A stretch of DNA of 64,000 nt, from assembly GCA_029865225.1 (NCBI GenBank), contig JAOUHJ010000006.1, positions 16,447-80,446 on the forward strand, written 5' to 3'. The DNA is from Nitrospira sp. (GTDB taxonomy: Bacteria > Nitrospirota > Nitrospiria > Nitrospirales > Nitrospiraceae). The position numbers and the translations under genes are program-made. The first letter of the stretch is position 1; the number at the start of each line of letters is the position of its first letter. Below are positions 18,379 through 27,450 of the stretch, one piece after another. The notes under the pieces are model-generated. The model made no database searches, was not told where the DNA came from, and saw only the letters and a list, made by a program, of their open reading frames with translations.

Positions 18379-19890
18379 ATGACTTTTCGCGTGACTCCTC
18401 AGGCGATTCTTATCCTCGGCGAACTGGTTTTACTCATAGCCTGCCATTCACCAGGACCACCACATTTGGAAGGACACAGCGTCCCACCAGACTCTGGTCA
18501 AGCTGTAGACTTCCAACAGAAAGCCTGTGACGGCGGAGTGGCGCAAGGCTGTTACAATCTTGGCCAGATGTATAGGCAGGGAGACGGAGTCTCACGAGAC
18601 CCTGGTCAAGCTATCGCGCTCTATCGGAAAGCCTGTGACGGTGGAGTGGCGCAAGGCTGTTACAATCTCGGTGCGATGTATATAGAGGGAAACGGGGTCT
18701 TGCGAGATCCTAGTCAAGCTATGGCGTTCTATCAGAAAGCCTGTGACGGCGGAGTGGCGCAAGGCTGTTACAATCTTGGCCAGATGCATAGGGAGGGAGA
18801 CGAGGTCGGACGAGATCCCGCTCAAGCTATCGCGCCCTATCGGAAAGCCTGTGACGGCGGAGTGGCGAAAGGCTGTTTCAATCTCGGCCAGATGTATAGG
18901 CAGGGAGACGGGGTCGCACGAGATCCTGCTCAAGCTATGGCGCTCTATCGGAAAGCCTGTGCCGGCGGGGAGCAGCGAGGGTGTTACAATCTAGAAGTGA
19001 TGAAGTATGCGCAGGGGGATGAGGTCTCAGGAGATCCCGCTCAAGCTATGGCGCTCTATCGGAAAGCCTGTGACGGTGGAGTGGCGCAAGGCTGCAATAA
19101 TCTCGGCGTGAGGTATGCCACGGGGGATGGGGTCTCACGAGATCCCGCTCAAGCTATGGCGCTCTATCGGAAAGCTTGTGAGGGCGGATGGGCGCAAAGC
19201 TGTGACAATCTCGGCGTGATGTATATGATGGGACACGGGGTCTCACGAGATCCTGCTCAAGCTGTGGCGTTCTATCGCAAAGCCTGTGAGGGCGGATGGG
19301 CGCAAGGCTGTAGCGATCTCGGCATATCGTATTTTCAAGGGGACGGGGTCTCACGAGACATGGGTCAAGCAGCAGTCTTATACCGGAAAGCTTGTGAGGG
19401 AGGAGTGGCGCAAGGCTGTTACAATCTCGGAGGAATGTATGATTTTGGACACGGGGTCTCACGAGATCCTGCTCAAGCTGTGGCGCTCTATCGCAAAGCC
19501 TGTGAGGGCGGATGGGCGCAAGGCTGTAGCGATCTCGGCATATCGTATTTTCAAGGGGACGGGGTCTCACGAGACATGGGTCAAGCAGCAATCTTTTGCC
19601 GGAAAGCTTGTGAGGGAGGAGTGGCGCAAGGCTGTCACAATCTCGGAGGAATGTATTATGATGGGAATGGGGTTTCACGAGACCTCGCTCAAGCGGTGGT
19701 GTTCTACCGGAAAGCCTGTGACGGTGGGGGGCATGCGAAAGGCTGCCTCATGCTGGGCGCGATGTACCTGAAGGGGGATGGGGTCCCAAGAGACGACGAT
19801 GAAGGACTCATGTATTTCAAAAAGGCATGCGATCTCAAATCGAAAGATGGGTGTGACAATTATGCAAAGCTTAAGTCTAGTAGAAGGTGA
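18379..19890 (+). CDS. Sel1-repeat lipoprotein 2
   Basis: 503 residues from the ATG at 18379 (GGAGG site). Signal peptide with lipobox LLIA-C, then about 13 Sel1-like repeats of 36 residues (108 bp each). Several repeats are nearly identical in DNA, including a ~216-bp two-repeat unit present twice (19,260-19,420 and 19,480-19,640), showing recent internal expansion. As in its neighbour, each repeat has paired cysteines. Likely a periplasmic or surface protein-interaction scaffold; the number of repeats may vary between strains. Confidence 0.88.
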   Translation: MTFRVTPQAILILGELVLLIACHSPGPPHLEGHSVPPDSGQAVDFQQKACDGGVAQGCYNLGQMYRQGDGVSRDPGQAIALYRKACDGGVAQGCYNLGAMYIEGNGVLRDPSQAMAFYQKACDGGVAQGCYNLGQMHREGDEVGRDPAQAIAPYRKACDGGVAKGCFNLGQMYRQGDGVARDPAQAMALYRKACAGGEQRGCYNLEVMKYAQGDEVSGDPAQAMALYRKACDGGVAQGCNNLGVRYATGDGVSRDPAQAMALYRKACEGGWAQSCDNLGVMYMMGHGVSRDPAQAVAFYRKACEGGWAQGCSDLGISYFQGDGVSRDMGQAAVLYRKACEGGVAQGCYNLGGMYDFGHGVSRDPAQAVALYRKACEGGWAQGCSDLGISYFQGDGVSRDMGQAAIFCRKACEGGVAQGCHNLGGMYYDGNGVSRDLAQAVVFYRKACDGGGHAKGCLMLGAMYLKGDGVPRDDDEGLMYFKKACDLKSKDGCDNYAKLKSSRR

Positions 19891-19990
19891 GAAGGTCCTC
19901 AGTTCTACGCAATTTGCAGACTCCTAAACTGCACCGCATCACCGTTCTGCATTCCTGTATCGGCGCTTGGTTTTTCTCCGCGTTACACTA
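19891..19990 (+). repeat. Direct repeat after Sel1 gene 2
   Basis: Second copy of the 3'-flank repeat at 18,231-18,331. The match ends exactly where the MITE begins. Confidence 0.85.
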
Positions 19991-20150
19991 GAACTTATCT
20001 CAAAATTGAAAACCGCCGTTTCAAGCGATCCCCATCGTCAATGACTAAAAGAGCGGTACGCGTATTTTCAGCCAAATGTGGTCTTTTGCAGTGCAAGTAG
20101 TTGTATCGACTGCGTCCAACTACATAAGAAATCGATTTTGAGATAGGTTC
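19991..20150. mobile_element. 160-bp MITE with 19-bp terminal inverted repeats
   Basis: Left end GAACTTATCTCAAAATTGA and right end (reverse complement) GAACCTATCTCAAAATCGA differ at two positions; the element is flanked by TA on both sides (19989-19990 and 20151-20152), a TA target duplication. It has no ORF, so it must be moved by a transposase elsewhere. It separates the 3' flank of Sel1 gene 2 from a degenerate third Sel1 copy. Confidence 0.8.
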
Positions 20151-20340
20151 TAGACTTCCAACAGAAAGCCTGTGACGGCGGGGACTTGGTTGGCTGAGGC
20201 AATCTTGGCGCGATATATTTGGAGTGTACGGGGTCTCAGAAAACACCATGAAGCCCTTACGTATTTCAATGTGGCATGCAATCGCAAAAAATGAAAATCG
20301 GGTGTGACAATTATGCAAAGGGGATGAAAGTCAGACGGTG
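20151..20340 (+). pseudogene. Degenerate third Sel1-repeat gene
   Basis: Starts with sequence matching the first repeat of Sel1 gene 2 (gacttccaacagaaagcctg), then a TGA inside the repeat (GTTGGCTGA), frame breaks, and ends with the family's C-terminal CDNYAKL coding sequence. The signal-peptide part is missing, replaced by the MITE. Confidence 0.8.
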
Positions 20341-20598
20341 AGGTTTTCTGTCGTAGGCACTTTTACAAAATCATAAGTTGCCGAACTCTCAAAACCCACC
20401 GTTACGCACTTTTTAATCGCTTGATTTGACACGAACTCTTTTTCCTCTCCGAGGAACGACTTTCTGAACCGTCGTTCCACTATCTCAAAACCAGGAATTG
20501 AAGTGAAACGAGAGAAAGTGGGGCAATCCTTGCCACGGTCACGAATTCTTATACACTTGGGTTGATTGAAGTCCCGCTCCCTGTTGGAGAAATGAAAT
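20341..20598. other. Gap with a possible truncated minus-strand ORF
   Basis: The minus strand is open from ~20,640 to 20,331 and its lower part reads like real protein (SRFTSIPGFEIVERRFRKSFLGEEKEF), but no good start codon or ribosome site is visible and the upper part overlaps the next gene. I take it as a remnant or chance ORF. GGAACGAC and GTCGTTCC near 20,453-20,477 form a small hairpin. Confidence 0.3.
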
Positions 20599-21261
20599 AT
20601 GAAAAAGAAGCAAGTAGAAGTTCTTCCTGCCCTAACAGGCACGTTTGCTACTCAAGTTAAGGAACTCGCCGCAGATGCGAGTGATTTATCAAAGTCCTAT
20701 GCAGATCTGACGAAACGGATGCTCAAGTTTGCTCATCGCTTTCACGAACTGTGGGAAGAAGCACGTCGGCTAGATGGGAATAAGGACAACGGACAACACG
20801 CCGCCCATTTTCATCAGATCTTGGGAAGTGTTGTCAATACACAGAACCGATCCATTTGGTCACGGTGGAACACCATTGGAAAATACACTAAGCAGTTAGT
20901 TCCCCATGCTGTTGCCCTTCCGCCTCAGCGAGATGCGCTATACGAGTTGGCGCTCGCAACGAAAGAGGGCAAGCGGGTTGGTACCTGGATAGAAAACAAG
21001 AAACTCACCTCAGAGAGCAGTTTCCGGGAAGTCGTAGCGTTGTGCAAGAAGAAAACACGGGCAACAACCAAGCCTGGCACATCAAAGAACTGTGCTGCCG
21101 TAACCCTGTACTTCAAAGACTACGATCACGCTGCGAAAGCCCTCCAGGAGATAGTGACGAAAGCAGAGGTGATATCTATTGATTCGCACGAAGCTTTCCG
21201 CCAGGCGATCAAAGGACTCCTTGGTCCAACCTATGCGCAAGTCGCAGACAGACTCCAATAA
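20599..21261 (+). CDS. Hypothetical protein upstream of DNA methyltransferase
   Basis: 220 residues, mostly alpha-helical, soluble, no signal peptide. Residues ~60-100 (HFHQILGSVVNTQNRSIWSRWNTIGKY) and a Lys-rich middle suggest nucleic-acid binding, but I recognise no family. Its end overlaps the start of the methyltransferase gene by ~29 bases, so both are probably one operon; it could be a regulator or specificity partner. Confidence 0.6.
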   Translation: MKKKQVEVLPALTGTFATQVKELAADASDLSKSYADLTKRMLKFAHRFHELWEEARRLDGNKDNGQHAAHFHQILGSVVNTQNRSIWSRWNTIGKYTKQLVPHAVALPPQRDALYELALATKEGKRVGTWIENKKLTSESSFREVVALCKKKTRATTKPGTSKNCAAVTLYFKDYDHAAKALQEIVTKAEVISIDSHEAFRQAIKGLLGPTYAQVADRLQ

Positions 21262-22501
21262 GACGAATCATTGTCCCATTCATATCTGGGAAGACTATCC
21301 CCTACAAGGGACGGCGCTCGATGTGCCGTTGGCGATAGTGCTGGCGCTCCCTCAGGAGCAACGGACCAAGTACATTCACGACTTGCTGGAAGCGTTTCAA
21401 ACAGAAATTGCGAATGACCGCATGACGCTGAAGAAGCGAGTGACTTTCAAGCGGGAAATGCGCGATCTAAGGAAGTTGCTCCATGAACCTGCGGACAAGT
21501 TTCTCTACACTGATGATCAAACCTTCAAGCGCGACATCCTGGCGAAAGGTGCCCCTGGATCGACGCATGTCTATTGGTCTCGTCTGCAAATGTGGAAAAC
21601 CAAAACCAAATGCGGCGATTTAGCCAATGAGATTGCCCACAAAGCGCCACGACTGGTGGCGTCCCTGGAAAGGTTGTTCAATCCGAACTACATCAGTAAG
21701 GAACAATTCCGGTACCCCAAGAAAAGCGCCGTGGTCAACGCAATTGACTATCTGGAAACGGATAGGAGCCTTGGGATCGCCTTTCCCCCATTTCATGCGA
21801 AGTTTTTTGCCGATCGATATCTCCCGCTCCAGGGGGATGGCATTGTGGTGGACCCGTGCGCTGGATGGGGGGGACGGTTACTAGGCACCCTCTGTGTTCA
21901 CCGAACAGGGCATGTGCGTTATTACGGGGTTGATCCCGAACGTAACAATCAGGAAACCTACGACGGGCTAGTGAGACGAATAAACATATGGCTAGAAAAA
22001 GAACTGTATGGGAAACGGTCAGCACGAGTCTTTTGTGCCCCCTTTGAAGACTGGATTCGCTCAAAGTCTGCGGCACGTCTTCTGGGACGAACGGATTTGG
22101 TAATAACGAGCCCTCCGTACTTTAGTGCCGAAAACTACAATCCCGCAAACAACAAGCAGTCAGCCAACCGGTACCGCACCTATGCCGATTGGCGTGAGAG
22201 GTTCTATCGTCCGCTAGTCCAAGGAGCGTATGACCTCCTAAAGCCTGGCGGAGTGTTCGTGCTGAATATTGCCAATGTGGCCAAAGCACCAACACTCGAA
22301 GACGATGCGAGAAGTCTTGCCCACGACGTGGGATTTGAAAACAGTGGGTTTTTCAAGCTGGCGATGAGTATCGTGCCAGGCACGCGAACCTCACAATCTG
22401 TGCGTCATGCAGTTTTTGTCAACGGCAAACAGTATAAATATGAGCCCGTCTTCGTGTTTCGCCGACCAAGCAGTAGCGCCAAACCAAGGATGACATCGTG
22501 A
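21233..22501 (+). CDS. DNA methyltransferase (SPPY class)
   Basis: 422 residues from the ATG at 21233, inside the end of the previous gene. An N-terminal ~190-residue helical region is followed by a class I methyltransferase fold with SAM motif I VDPCAGWGGRLLG and the catalytic motif IV TSPPYF, typical of N4-cytosine or N6-adenine amino-methyltransferases, then YDLLKPGGVFVLNIAN. No restriction endonuclease gene is adjacent, so it looks orphan: either epigenetic marking or self-protection of the element. Target sequence unknown. Confidence 0.8.
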   Translation: MRKSQTDSNKTNHCPIHIWEDYPLQGTALDVPLAIVLALPQEQRTKYIHDLLEAFQTEIANDRMTLKKRVTFKREMRDLRKLLHEPADKFLYTDDQTFKRDILAKGAPGSTHVYWSRLQMWKTKTKCGDLANEIAHKAPRLVASLERLFNPNYISKEQFRYPKKSAVVNAIDYLETDRSLGIAFPPFHAKFFADRYLPLQGDGIVVDPCAGWGGRLLGTLCVHRTGHVRYYGVDPERNNQETYDGLVRRINIWLEKELYGKRSARVFCAPFEDWIRSKSAARLLGRTDLVITSPPYFSAENYNPANNKQSANRYRTYADWRERFYRPLVQGAYDLLKPGGVFVLNIANVAKAPTLEDDARSLAHDVGFENSGFFKLAMSIVPGTRTSQSVRHAVFVNGKQYKYEPVFVFRRPSSSAKPRMTS

Positions 22502-22533
22502 GAGCTTATACTGGCTGGTGCATAGGGAGGCAA

Positions 22534-22550
22534 TTTATACAGTGTATAAA
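22534..22550. promoter_or_regulatory. Operator-like inverted repeat
   Basis: TTTATAC-AGT-GTATAAA lies in the 265-base gap between the methyltransferase and the HUH protein gene. Its form and position fit a binding site for a dimeric regulator, for instance one of the ribbon-helix-helix proteins downstream. No other feature seen in the gap. Confidence 0.4.
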
Positions 22551-22766
22551 ATGGCTGAACGAGCCTATGACGAGCAAGAGCCCACACGGCTAACAAGAGT
22601 ATTCCTGCCAGAATGCCGCTTGTGGCATACCGAAATGTCCTGATTCCTGCCAACCCTGCTTTATATCGGCATCGTTGCGAACAGTGCTAGTGACTGCCTG
22701 AAAATAAATTTCACTTTTTCTCCTTCTGACAGCGGTTTTTGTCGTTCTCGACGCTAAATAAGCGTT

Positions 22767-23378
22767 ATGAACCAGAATCAATTCGCATATCCCGCTGATT
22801 GGGAGAGGGAATATTGGGAACTGGAGCCTGATCCGGTGCGGCGAGCCTATATTACATGGCTCAACCGGTATCCGTGGGATCTGTTCGTCTCAGTGAATTT
22901 TCGTCAGAAGCAGGTGTCACTCTCAGCAAAGGATTTGAACGGAGGGGGGGGGCTTTTGAAGGGTGTGAGATATGCCCCATGGGGTTCCGTGAGCGATGTC
23001 GAAACTCGACTGAAAGCCATGGATGCCAGACTATGCAGGGAACTCTTAGGACGCCATTGGGCTAGTAAATGGCATGAGCGACCTGAATGGGTAGCGTTTA
23101 TCGAGAAAGACGAAGATGGGTTTGCTCACGCGCATCTGTTGGTGAATCTCAAGAATCTCGACCGGGAGAAGTTCGTCACGGCTTTTTCAAAAGCGACACG
23201 ATATTTTGCACCAAAAGCCGATGTGCGACCAAGGGGAGCATTCAAAGACATTTACACGACGGAGGGCGCGACTCATTACGGTACCAAGAATCTCAAGAAC
23301 CACCGTAAAGAATTTGCGCTGACGGCTTCTCCCACCTTTGACAAGAGACATCACGATAAGCAAGGAGCCGCAAGTTGA
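22767..23378 (+). CDS. HUH-type Rep-like endonuclease
   Basis: 203 residues. The motif GFAHAHLLVNL holds the metal-binding His-hydrophobic-His pair (H121, H123), and 48 residues later YGTKNLKNH offers the nucleophilic Tyr171 with the following Lys. This is the arrangement of single-tyrosine rolling-circle replication initiators and of related relaxases or transposases. It could start replication of the excised island 1. No relaxosome or coat genes are next to it. Assignment rests on the motif pair only. Confidence 0.6.
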   Translation: MNQNQFAYPADWEREYWELEPDPVRRAYITWLNRYPWDLFVSVNFRQKQVSLSAKDLNGGGGLLKGVRYAPWGSVSDVETRLKAMDARLCRELLGRHWASKWHERPEWVAFIEKDEDGFAHAHLLVNLKNLDREKFVTAFSKATRYFAPKADVRPRGAFKDIYTTEGATHYGTKNLKNHRKEFALTASPTFDKRHHDKQGAAS

Positions 23379-23496
23379 GGTTGATGACGTATCGCCCAGA
23401 CTTGCCTCCTGAACATATTTTCACATCATCCCTATTGTCACAGGTTTACCCATTTCCATCGATGCCAGAAAGTTACCAGAAGCAAAGGAGCCTGAT

Positions 23497-23685
23497 ATGA
23501 AGTTTCCCCAATGTACCATTGTGTCGATCAACCTCCCCAAAAGCCTATTGGATGAAATCGATGCCCTGGCATCAAAACGAATCGCGAACCGTAGTGCCTG
23601 TATTCGAGAACTGGTGAAAGAAGCCTTAAAAAACCATGAGCGTTTCAGGTCTTCGGAGGAGGGAAGATCACCAAGGTCCTACTAG
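23497..23685 (+). CDS. Ribbon-helix-helix (CopG-like) protein 1
   Basis: 62 residues. A beta strand (CTIVSINLP) followed by two helices (LLDEIDALASKR and NRSACIRELVKEAL) is the classic ribbon-helix-helix DNA-binding fold; such proteins bind as dimers to inverted repeats and often regulate plasmid or element copy genes. Located between the HUH protein and a second member of the same fold. Confidence 0.75.
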   Translation: MKFPQCTIVSINLPKSLLDEIDALASKRIANRSACIRELVKEALKNHERFRSSEEGRSPRSY

Positions 23686-23842
23686 CACCATTCATTTATG
23701 CCGAAATAGCAGGTCACCTGGTGGATTAATAATAGCCCAAAGGAATGTGCCAACAAATTGGCAGAAAAGGATGAACCTCGGCATCGGAAAAGCCAGGAAT
23801 ATATATATACAAAATATATATGGCAACCAAGGAGCCGTGTGC

Positions 23843-24034
23843 ATGACATCCATTATTCTCCGCATTCCAGAATCATTGCTCGCTCAACTCGATCAAACAG
23901 CAGAAGCTACCTACACCAATCGTTCTGCCTTAATCAGACAGTCAATTGCCAGGAACCTGGACATTATTCGCAATGTCGAACTCCCTGCAATCCGTGAGTA
24001 CTATCGGAACCGGATACCCAAGATTCACCCGTAG
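23843..24034 (+). CDS. Ribbon-helix-helix (CopG-like) protein 2
   Basis: 63 residues from the ATG at 23843, preceded by AAGGAG. Same fold as the previous gene product: SIILRIPESLLAQLDQTAEATYTNRSALIRQSI. Sequence identity with protein 1 is low, so it is not a recent copy. Probably a transcriptional regulator within the island. Confidence 0.75.
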   Translation: MTSIILRIPESLLAQLDQTAEATYTNRSALIRQSIARNLDIIRNVELPAIREYYRNRIPKIHP

Positions 24035-24144
24035 ATCGCGAAAGGAGCCGATCCATGAAACTTGTGACCTGTCAGCAAACAATCATTCACCAAGCACTAA
24101 GAATAGAGCCAGTGGGTTTTTGATAGAAACGGAGGAGACATAAG

Positions 24145-24336
24145 ATGCCGATTTTAATCCTCAGAGATTTTATGGAACAAGCCAGGAAACAAAGGGAAGT
24201 ACGGGTAGTGACAGTTCGGGATTTCGTTCATGCAATTGAATCCAACTATGACGATGGCTGGGATGCGGAAGTGACATGTGATTACCCGGAACTTGGAAGT
24301 TACCTTGTAAAGATCAAGCCACCAGAGGATGCGTAG
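24145..24336 (+). CDS. Small hypothetical protein
   Basis: 63 residues behind a good ribosome site (GGAGGAGAC). Soluble, mixed composition, acidic C terminus; no recognised domain. Last of a run of small genes after the HUH protein. Confidence 0.5.
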   Translation: MPILILRDFMEQARKQREVRVVTVRDFVHAIESNYDDGWDAEVTCDYPELGSYLVKIKPPEDA

Positions 24337-24806
24337 TTCGACGCAAACCTCAGACAAGTCTGAACCTTCCGTGATCTTTGTTTTGAGCAGGTCGCAATTT
24401 AACCGCCGAGCGATTTATAGAAATTCAGACCTTCACCGAAATTTTGAGATATCTGCCGCGAGAGCACATTTCCGTTAACGGTTTTCAATCTCCACAACTA
24501 AAAAGAAGCTATGACGCCCACTCCCTTCCGTTCTTACTGGACGAGGACAGAACAAAGCCCTTGATTGCATTCATGGAAGGTTAGACAATGATGCTACGGC
24601 AGAGTCACCTCCCATTGGTTGTGTCTCTAGTCGACCAACTTTGTGGTATTAATCAGGTGGATAGTGGGCGGTGCGAAATAGCCCAGTAACGACACACAAA
24701 CAGGTTCGCACAAAGTAGATTGTGTATTTGGCACTTGCAGGGAGCTGGTTGCTCCTATGCGTGATCCAATCTAGATTGGTTAGCGATCAGATTGCAGGTG
24801 GTGATT
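24337..24806. other. Non-coding gap
   Basis: About 470 bases without a credible gene. I see nothing structured in it; the end must contain the promoter of the phosphoesterase gene. Confidence 0.4.
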
Positions 24807-27065
24807 ATGCAGGAAAATCACCCACACGAGCCAAGTCAAAAAGATCTAGGAATAGTCCATATAACAGATTTGCATTTTCCACCAAATGCAAATGCGTCTC
24901 TATCTTGGACTAACGCCTTTTTAAGTACCATATCCGATCTTGCGAAGCAGGAAATCCTCCAACTCTATGCGATCGCCGTTACCGGTGATCTTGTTGACTC
25001 CCCTGATTCGGGTGCCTTTCATCGCGCGCACGAGTTTTTGAAGGAAAGCTTAAAAAAGGCAGGGATCGTTCGAAATGGACTTGCCGATATGACTAAGCTT
25101 TGGGTTGTTGACGGTAATCATGACTGGAAGGTGAAGGGGTGGTGTTGGAACTCTTCGGAAGGTGGGATTAAGGAAACAGGTGGGATAGAGCGGCTTAGTC
25201 TCCCATTTTGCAGTGAAGACGGTAAGTTTGTTTCGTTCGGATTGAACTCTGGGAAGGGCGGGATCAAATTTACATCACGCGGGGTCGTTGAGGTAGATGA
25301 ACTTCAGAGTATTTCAGATAGCGTGACGCGTCTTAATCACGACAGCTCTAAGCAGCATAGGCTTGCCTGTAGGATTGCATTGGTTCACCACCACGTAATT
25401 CCACTACCTCTCGATCCTGATAGAAAAACGCCACTTGCGAAAGTCGTCAATGACGAATCTACCAAGCTCCTAGGAAACGCGGGGCAAGTAAGTGCGGTGC
25501 TCATGAAAGCTGGTGTGAATCTTGTGCTACATGGTCATGAACATTTTGAGTTTGTTGCACGGCTGGGTCACGATCGGGCGGGTTCATATAAGAACTACTT
25601 CATGACAATTTCAGCTGCCCCTCAGGCAAGTAAAGGATTTCATCTTATCAGATTCAAACCATCGGGCAATGTAGAACTGGAGAAGTACGGATTGTCAAGC
25701 CAAGTTGCTTACGAGAAGAACCCCACCTCAGTATCATTGTGGACTAACGAAGAATGGCAAGCTTCGATATGGGGGAGGATTTCGAAGGATGATGGATACT
25801 ACGAAAAGATGACACTCCGCTCTTACCTAAATCGTCTTGGTGACCTTGATCAAGTAGGCATAATTGAGAAGATCCGAGCTGGCCAAGGGAAAGCAATAAA
25901 CAGTCTAATGGTACGCATTAAGGGAGAGGGAGGCTTATCATGGTTGGATAACGCAAACCTATCTGATTCGCCTGGGAAAACGGCGTGCGATCCTCTCCCT
26001 ATGAAGAGTACGGCAGCTTCAAGAGAAATTTATGAAGGACCGCTTCCTCTTAAGCCCGAAGCCACATACGATGTGCCACATCCTGGATATAGGTCAGAAG
26101 TTACAATTCGAAATTCATTCTCCATGACAATGCATGATGTGAAGCTGAGAAACGCGAGTAGTGACGAACACATCACAATACATTCTCAACATCATGTTCG
26201 TGAGCTACTGGCAACTATCAAGTTCCCGAGAAGACTAGCCCCTGCCAAGCTCGGAGTGAAGGTGTATTCGAGTAATGGCCAACCTGATTTTGCCGAAACA
26301 TCAAGGGCAAACTCGTGCTTCGACTACGATCCTGAGAATGGAGTAGGTTGTTTTCGAATATTTTGGGTAAGGTCAGGCGACAAGTTTAGATTTGAGTGGC
26401 GAGTGCCAGAAGAATCTTTGTCAAATGCAGCGGGCGGACACTACCTTAGAGAGATAGATAGGATATCGACCGAATGGAGTAATAGCTTGTTTGTGCAAGA
26501 TATCAAAGACCCTTCAAACGACTTAAATAAGTTATTGCTGACTATGCGCGACGATCTAAAAAACCAATATCCTGATAAGGTTAGTTCTTCGGAAGATCTT
26601 AACATTGGAATATTTGCTCTCCACCGAATCGACAACCTACTCAAGATTGTTGGTGGAACCTACTCCAACAACTCTCCTATGTGGAAATTCAGTCTGAAGT
26701 GGGGGACTGGAATCGCAGGGTCTGCGATGAGGCGCGGATATCCCTGGTTTTACCATTCGGAAAACAAGAAAGATCGTTCGGCATATGTGGAAGTGCCAGG
26801 TTGCCCTCCCGATGTATACATTCTTGCATTTCCCATAATCGCCCCGCTGGCGGCGTATGAGAAGGCAATACCTCAACAAGACCAAATTTCTTCAAATTTC
26901 TATAAGGCAGTTCTTTGTGTGCACACAAGCTCAATCTCAAGTGGATTAGATAGACTACATCATGAGGATCGTCACAATGAAAGAGTGAGGCTAGCACTGT
27001 CATTGCCAGAAAAGGTTATGAGCTTCTTTCTCAATCGTGAAAGGAGGAGATTGGGGAAATCTTGA
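24807..27065 (+). CDS. Large calcineurin-like metallophosphoesterase
   Basis: 752 residues from the ATG at 24807. Residues ~15-280 form a calcineurin-type phosphoesterase with all metal motifs: TDLHF, TGDLVDS, GNHDW, LVHHH and HGHEHFEF. The remaining ~470 residues, with no recognised domain, include a beta-rich middle and a C-terminal part. Family members cleave nucleotides, cyclic nucleotides or nucleic acid phosphodiesters. It is isolated among island genes, codes with lower GC than the core, and is a plausible anti-phage effector, but this is only inference from location. Confidence 0.8.
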   Translation: MQENHPHEPSQKDLGIVHITDLHFPPNANASLSWTNAFLSTISDLAKQEILQLYAIAVTGDLVDSPDSGAFHRAHEFLKESLKKAGIVRNGLADMTKLWVVDGNHDWKVKGWCWNSSEGGIKETGGIERLSLPFCSEDGKFVSFGLNSGKGGIKFTSRGVVEVDELQSISDSVTRLNHDSSKQHRLACRIALVHHHVIPLPLDPDRKTPLAKVVNDESTKLLGNAGQVSAVLMKAGVNLVLHGHEHFEFVARLGHDRAGSYKNYFMTISAAPQASKGFHLIRFKPSGNVELEKYGLSSQVAYEKNPTSVSLWTNEEWQASIWGRISKDDGYYEKMTLRSYLNRLGDLDQVGIIEKIRAGQGKAINSLMVRIKGEGGLSWLDNANLSDSPGKTACDPLPMKSTAASREIYEGPLPLKPEATYDVPHPGYRSEVTIRNSFSMTMHDVKLRNASSDEHITIHSQHHVRELLATIKFPRRLAPAKLGVKVYSSNGQPDFAETSRANSCFDYDPENGVGCFRIFWVRSGDKFRFEWRVPEESLSNAAGGHYLREIDRISTEWSNSLFVQDIKDPSNDLNKLLLTMRDDLKNQYPDKVSSSEDLNIGIFALHRIDNLLKIVGGTYSNNSPMWKFSLKWGTGIAGSAMRRGYPWFYHSENKKDRSAYVEVPGCPPDVYILAFPIIAPLAAYEKAIPQQDQISSNFYKAVLCVHTSSISSGLDRLHHEDRHNERVRLALSLPEKVMSFFLNRERRRLGKS

Positions 27066-27112
27066 CTTTGATCAAGCAGGGTATACACTCATTTGTATTA
27101 AGAGGTACATTT

Positions 27113-27277
27113 ATGTCATCAGCAAAAATCATCAGTGAGCGTTGGATTGATAGCGAAGTAGTCGAGGTGTTGGTATCCCCGGCTATAGTAGCAGCATTTG
27201 GTGTGGACGCTGCTAAGGAGATGACAGAAGGTGATACTGAACAGATAACGGAGGACCATGAAGAATCAAATGAATGA
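27113..27277 (+). CDS. Small acidic protein
   Basis: 54 residues from the ATG at 27113 (AAGAGG site). It starts like a ribosome- or complex-associated small protein (AKIISERWIDSEVVEVLVSPAIVAAFGV) and ends in an acidic tail (TEQITEDHEESNE). No family recognised. It follows the phosphoesterase by 47 bases and may be co-transcribed. Confidence 0.5.
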   Translation: MSSAKIISERWIDSEVVEVLVSPAIVAAFGVDAAKEMTEGDTEQITEDHEESNE

Positions 27278-27450
27278 GAGTTCCTAAACGATTTTACGCT
27301 TCTAATTTCTCACTAAATCCTGTCAACTCTCTTGGTATCTAAAGAACGATGTTCTTACAGATTCAATGACGGGAAATAACTGAACCCGTCCCGCCCCTTC
27401 CTCTAACAGCCACTTCAGCACCCGCTTCCTTACGAACCGGAAATCTTGCC

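Noticed and set aside
18480..19800. Regular ~108-bp repeats that could suggest a CRISPR-like array
   Set aside because: The repeats are in-frame Sel1 coding units without spacers; no cas genes nearby.
22551..22643. 30-codon ORF directly behind the TTTATAC inverted repeat
   Set aside because: No properly spaced ribosome site and no recognisable protein; could be chance.
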